From Gammaproteobacteria bacterium (lineage in GTDB: Bacteria; Pseudomonadota; Gammaproteobacteria; Steroidobacterales; Steroidobacteraceae), in contig PMNQ01000171.1 in the NCBI GenBank assembly GCA_003162555.1, positions 1,581-17,698 on the forward strand: a stretch of DNA of 16,118 nt, read 5' to 3'. The notes below the pieces were generated by a model. The model was given only the letters and a program-made list of their open reading frames with translations, made no database searches and was not told where the DNA came from. Of the stretch, positions 13,501 through 16,118 are shown in pieces. A program made the translations under genes and the position numbers. The first letter of the stretch is position 1; the number at the start of each line of letters is the position of its first letter.

Positions 13501-16118
13501 CCAGCGCGACAGCGCGACGCTCTGATCGCTCTTCACGGCGCGGCCGTCGAAGTTGAGCGCGCTAACGGGCGCGCCGTTCAGCTGCAGTTCGACGTGCTGA
13601 TCCGGGCCGTGCTGGATCGCCACCTTGATGCTCGAGATCGCCGGCAAGTCGTCGCTCGCAGGCGCGAGCATCACGATGCCGGGCTGCAGGTTCTCCACGT
13701 TAAGATCGGATTGCACGGGCGCGCGATTCACGTGCGCCGTCGTTACGGCGTCGTGCGAGGCCACCACGCCAAGCGTTGCGAGCACGGGCGCCTCGGCGCG
13801 CGCCTGCACCAGCGACATCGGTTCCTGCTCATGGCTGACGCGCACGCCATCAATGTCGATGTCGACGCGGCGGTTCTTCGCCAGGCTCGCCGCATCGTTA
13901 CCCTTCGCGATCGGCTCGTCGGGACCCTTGCCCTGCGCCTCGACCTGGTCGGCGTTCAGCTCGAGCCCGCCGCGCAGGAACTGCACGACCGCCTCGGCGC
14001 GCGCCTGCGACAGCGCGTAGTTATCCGCGAATTCCCGCCGACGGATCTTGCGGATAGGAGTCTTGTCCGTGTGTCCGACGGCGCGGATGTGCAGCGACTT
14101 CACGCCTCGCCACTGGGCGACGAGTTTTTCGAGCTGCTGCCTGTCGGCGCTACTGAGCGTGGTGCCCAGTACATCGAAGTGCGGCGTAAAGCGGTAGCTG
14201 GATTTTTCCCAGGTCAGCGAGCCGCGCGCCGCGCGATTTTCCACGACCTCGCTGCGCTGGTTGGCCTGCGACGGCGTGTCGAACAGCAGCACCGCCTTGG
14301 TGTCAAAGCTGCCGCCGACTTCATCCTTCAGCCGCGTGCGCAGCAGCAGCGTGCGATTGCTGCCGGCAGCGAGCCCATCCAGGCGGAACATCAGTGTGCC
14401 GTCCAGATTCTGTGGATCGGCAACGCTGTGGCCATCGAGCTGCGCGCTGCCCGCCACGAACTCCAGCTCCGGCGGCAGGTTCAGCATCAGCCGCGCATTG
14501 CTGATCGCGAGCGCGTCGACCTGCAGCAGCAGCGTGTGCTGCTGCTCGGCCGCGCCGGTCAGGACGGACTGCATGCCGAAGTGCACCTGGCCCACAGGCG
14601 GCAGGCGTTTCTTCAGCATGAAGTCCGCACGCCCGAGTGCGCCCTTGGGCAGCTCGATGAACTGCGAATAGCTGCGGCCGGCCTGATGCATGCGCGCGCT
14701 GCACAGTTGCGGCTCGAGCGTCTCCGGAATGCTGAGCGTGTCCATCTGCACCACGTGCGAGCCGGGTGGCACGGCCTCGAAGTGGTACTTGCCTTCCTTG
14801 TCCGTGACCGCATAGCGGCCGTCTTCGAGGTAGATCTTGACGCCCTCCACGCCCGCGCCCTGCGTGCTGTCCTGGTCGCAGGTCCCAACCGTGATGCGGC
14901 CGACGATGAACGACGTGTCGCTGAAGAAGTCGTTGTGCACGCTGAGGGTGGCCTGCGCAGTATTCGACGACGCGCCCGAACTGTTGCCGGCGTGCGCGCT
15001 GTTGGTCAATTTGGCTTCGCGCGCGTCGACGGTCACCTCGACCACGTAGGTCAGCGTAACGCTGGCGGACGCGGCCACCGTGCCGACGTTGAACGACAGC
15101 GTGCGGCCGTCGCTGGCGATGACGGGGTCGGCGAGCCGCGCGCCGTCGAGCCGCGCGGAACCGCTCTGGTAGCGCAGGCCGCGCGGCAACAGGTCGGTGA
15201 TCACGACATTCGCGATCGGCGCGCTGGTGCTGGCGTTCTGGGCCTTGACGATGAACTGCACGAAATCGCCCGGCGCAGCGAGGGTCGTGAGCGTGCTCTT
15301 GCTCAGGAACAGGGCCGTGCCGGCCGGATCTACCGGCAGGTCGATGGCGGAAGCTGAGGGTGCACTGGCGGTGAAATCGGCGCCGAACGACGCGGCGCTC
15401 AGGCGGAACGGCGCGCCGGCGAGCTGGTTCAGTGCAGCAATGGTGCGCGTCGAGGCGAAACTGTAACCAGACGGCGTCGTCACCACGAAGCAATACAACC
15501 CTGGCTTCACGATCGGAAAGCGGAACACGCCTGCCGGGAAGTTGTAGACGGTGCCGCCGCCGTCGGTGACGGGCGCGCCCGTGGTGACCTCGGCGGGATA
15601 GGTGCTCGTGCCATCGTCACCGTACACGGCGGCCAACGCGCCCGTGGCCGCATCCACCAGCCGCACGCGCACGCCGTTGACCGGCAGGCCCGTCGTTGAA
15701 TCGAACACCAGGCCGTACGGATCGACGAGCGCGCTCGCGACTCCCGTATCCGTGCTGTCGGCCGGGTCGGTGTAGCTTAGTGTGAGTTTCGAGTCTCGCG
15801 CGGCCTCCAGGATGCAGTTGCCGCGCACGGCGCTGGTGGCCTGCGCGGTCTGGATGTAGCCCACGAACACGCCGGTGTTGACGCCGGTCTCCGTGAGCCG
15901 CACCTGCTCCGCATCGCCGAGCGTGCTGGTGACGGTGACGTCCACGATGTCGAGCTTGGTCGCGTCGAGATTGCGATCGGGGTCGTGCACTTCGAGGAAC
16001 ACGGCGTCGCCATCGTGCACGGCGTCGGTCTGGGTGAGCGGCAGCGGTTGCAGCGGGTTCGCCGTGGTGCCGTTCGCGAGTTGCGGTGCGTACGCGGTGC
16101 CGTTCGCGAGTTGCGGTG
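10543..16118 (-). CDS. Giant multidomain outer-membrane protein (Cna/Sdr, DUF11, OmpA-C, Ig-like, beta-barrel), 5' partial
   Basis: More than 1,850 residues; the frame is open to the right edge, so the GTG at 16020 is only internal and the N-terminus with its signal peptide is missing. Numbering from that GTG: Cna/Sdr-like beta-sandwich about 98-193; DUF11 repeat about 235-365 (FIVKAQNAS, ITDLLPRGLRYQSGSA); a carboxypeptidase-regulatory/SdrD-B-like domain about 372-432; a DUF11-like segment about 470-590; an OmpA C-terminal peptidoglycan-binding domain about 607-727 with GHTD, LSQAR and KNRRVDI; Ig/invasin-like domains about 768-1000; then from about 1085 alternating hydrophobic strands typical of a large beta-barrel, with DYDIDYLNGTIFF near 1200. 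The last strand (YLRIRVKF) is followed by a 25-residue tail. A role in envelope anchoring, adhesion or transport is inferred; none is established. Codon use looks like that of its neighbours. Confidence 0.85.
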   Translation of the reverse strand, partial: PQLANGTAYAPQLANGTTANPLQPLPLTQTDAVHDGDAVFLEVHDPDRNLDATKLDIVDVTVTSTLGDAEQVRLTETGVNTGVFVGYIQTAQATSAVRGNCILEAARDSKLTLSYTDPADSTDTGVASALVDPYGLVFDSTTGLPVNGVRVRLVDAATGALAAVYGDDGTSTYPAEVTTGAPVTDGGGTVYNFPAGVFRFPIVKPGLYCFVVTTPSGYSFASTRTIAALNQLAGAPFRLSAASFGADFTASAPSASAIDLPVDPAGTALFLSKSTLTTLAAPGDFVQFIVKAQNASTSAPIANVVITDLLPRGLRYQSGSARLDGARLADPVIASDGRTLSFNVGTVAASASVTLTYVVEVTVDAREAKLTNSAHAGNSSGASSNTAQATLSVHNDFFSDTSFIVGRITVGTCDQDSTQGAGVEGVKIYLEDGRYAVTDKEGKYHFEAVPPGSHVVQMDTLSIPETLEPQLCSARMHQAGRSYSQFIELPKGALGRADFMLKKRLPPVGQVHFGMQSVLTGAAEQQHTLLLQVDALAISNARLMLNLPPELEFVAGSAQLDGHSVADPQNLDGTLMFRLDGLAAGSNRTLLLRTRLKDEVGGSFDTKAVLLFDTPSQANQRSEVVENRAARGSLTWEKSSYRFTPHFDVLGTTLSSADRQQLEKLVAQWRGVKSLHIRAVGHTDKTPIRKIRRREFADNYALSQARAEAVVQFLRGGLELNADQVEAQGKGPDEPIAKGNDAASLAKNRRVDIDIDGVRVSHEQEPMSLVQARAEAPVLATLGVVASHDAVTTAHVNRAPVQSDLNVENLQPGIVMLAPASDDLPAISSIKVAIQHGPDQHVELQLNGAPVSALNFDGRAVKSDQSVALSRWRGIAIQDGDNTLVASVRDANGAQVQRIERKVHFAGGAVRGELVQAESQLAADGRSRPVVAFRLFDADGKPARPGTSGGYSVDAPYRSWFEVQSLRDKTLQGPGAAKPLFTVDDDGIARVELEPTSQSGMAVLHLVFNERQSQDIRAWLEPEARDWILVGLAEGTAAYKSISEHAEAAAADDEQPGYDSDGRVAFFAKGRIRGDYLLTMAYDSAGVTAGSRKNLLGSIDPHQYYTLYGDGSDQHFESPSSKKLFLKLERRQFMALFGDFTTGLTVTELARYSRTLTGVKSEYAGQRFGYNAFAADTDQGYVQDELQGDGTSGLYHLTQQNILANSDQLRIEVRDRFRTEVVVKATTLSRYLDYDIDYLNGTIFFKQPVPSRDPDFNPQFIIVDYEVETNMKSSVTAGGRGYARFGHAEVGASFINQGSATGDTRLGAVDAKLQIDDSTTLRAEAARSQNDAGITPDTASAWLTEIKHVSKRIDATAYYRVQENGFGVGQQLSTENGSRKAGADARIAINDSWFVKAEALDQQIEASDAERVLGSAELTHRTQLVTESVGLRHVSDTNVAVGDVSTDQVFASGSVKLLDQRLTLHAGQDLALDGTSAVADFPQRTSLGADYQWSVDTTLFTSFEHADGAGFNANMAQLGVRTKPWERAQVSSSMNQQFTENGTRTFQNLGLTQGWQINDRLGMDFGVDESRTLAGAGSYTFNPNTPFASGTPAGGASTLWQTGDYTALSVASLYRTKLWSLTGRAEYRNSDTANRWSLTSGFYREAIQGRAFAALFQYLDNQSPTAGGNISGALQLSYAWRPVQSRWIVLDRLDFKSQRVSGTSLPLQSSRIVDNAHLNWLAGTSTQLGVQIGLRYVVTSFDGDRYAGSSGLLGLDLRHDLSPHFDVGVHGSQMQSFRSGVGDKSLGADVGVTFMKNAWLSLGYNFVGVTDSDFDDSHYLAQGPYLRIRVKFDQDTFKDLNLAALHAAAGGGPVQAK
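13843..14205 (-). other. OmpA-C-like peptidoglycan-binding domain inside the giant protein
   Basis: The encoded segment carries the family landmarks in order: a start near SYRFTPHFDVLG, AVGHTDKTPI, ALSQARAEAVVQFL, a GKGPDEPIA turn and KNRRVDIDI. The Asp of GHTD and the Arg of LSQAR correspond to the residues that bind diaminopimelate in OmpA-type domains. In most proteins this domain is C-terminal; here about 1,100 residues follow it. Confidence 0.82.
16066..16118. repeat. Direct repeat of 23 bp with 30-bp period at the right edge
   Basis: The 23 bases at 16066-16088 recur exactly at 16096-16118, ending at the last base of the window. Read in the frame of the giant protein, the repeat encodes two copies of PQLANGT at a ten-residue spacing. 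It may be a genuine coding repeat continuing beyond the window, or mark a point where an assembly stopped in a repeat. Confidence 0.8.

Noticed and set aside
13405..15357. Plus-strand open frame of 650 codons antisense to the giant protein
   Set aside because: Same bias towards Arg/His/Val/Ala, no domains, no ribosome site; it covers the clear DUF11 and OmpA-C coding region on the other strand.
16018..16020. GTG at 16020 as the start of the giant protein
   Set aside because: The frame continues without a stop to the window edge and the residues around it lie inside a beta-sandwich-like region with no signal peptide; the gene is 5' partial.
1..16118. Mobile elements, CRISPR arrays, tRNA or rRNA genes, riboswitches, toxin-antitoxin or phage-defence genes
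   Set aside because: No transposase, integrase, regular short repeats with spacers, cloverleaf or defence-protein motifs were seen on reading both strands.

Overview
The window is a GC-rich chromosomal segment, almost fully coding, from a Gram-negative bacterium. Outer-membrane beta-barrel features, a Tat-exported superoxide dismutase, ExoIII, and a HAMP/PAS/GGDEF/EAL protein point to a gamma- or betaproteobacterium. I lean towards a gammaproteobacterium of the Xanthomonadales/Nevskiales/Steroidobacter type, but that is inference without a search. No mobile element, tRNA, rRNA or CRISPR array is visible. Both edges cut genes: a lipase-like hydrolase on the left has lost its N-terminus, and a giant outer-membrane protein on the right has lost its N-terminus.

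Left block (1-4804, plus strand): a partial alpha/beta hydrolase, then a closely spaced set of three genes (Tat-exported Fe-type superoxide dismutase, VOC-fold protein, Rieske/flavodoxin-like fusion) that looks like an operon for redox or oxidative-stress chemistry. A secreted DUF4252 protein with its own promoter candidate and a RimJ/RimL-type GNAT acetyltransferase follow.

Middle block (4760-7848, minus strand): two cyclic-di-GMP genes in one transcription unit. The first encodes a membrane HAMP-PAS-GGDEF-EAL protein with an intact phosphodiesterase site. The second starts inside the stop codon of the first (GTGA overlap) and encodes a soluble GGDEF protein whose signature and metal-binding residues are degenerate, so it is probably not a working cyclase. 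A cytoplasmic-looking M15 peptidase (7885-8637, plus) diverges from this unit.

Right block (8612-16118, minus strand): a giant cell-envelope protein of more than 1,850 residues with Cna/Sdr-like, DUF11, OmpA-C and Ig-like domains followed by a large C-terminal beta-barrel. Exodeoxyribonuclease III lies 38 bp downstream, and an HD-domain phosphohydrolase follows it. Convergent pairs overlap tail to tail (GNAT/GGDEF by 45 bp, M15/HD by 26 bp), so the genome is tightly packed. No gene-free stretch exceeds about 130 bp.

The items most worth a second look are the OmpA peptidoglycan-binding domain embedded mid-chain in the giant protein, the Rieske-flavoprotein fusion with an extra three-cysteine cluster, and the degenerate GGDEF protein coupled to an active EAL protein.
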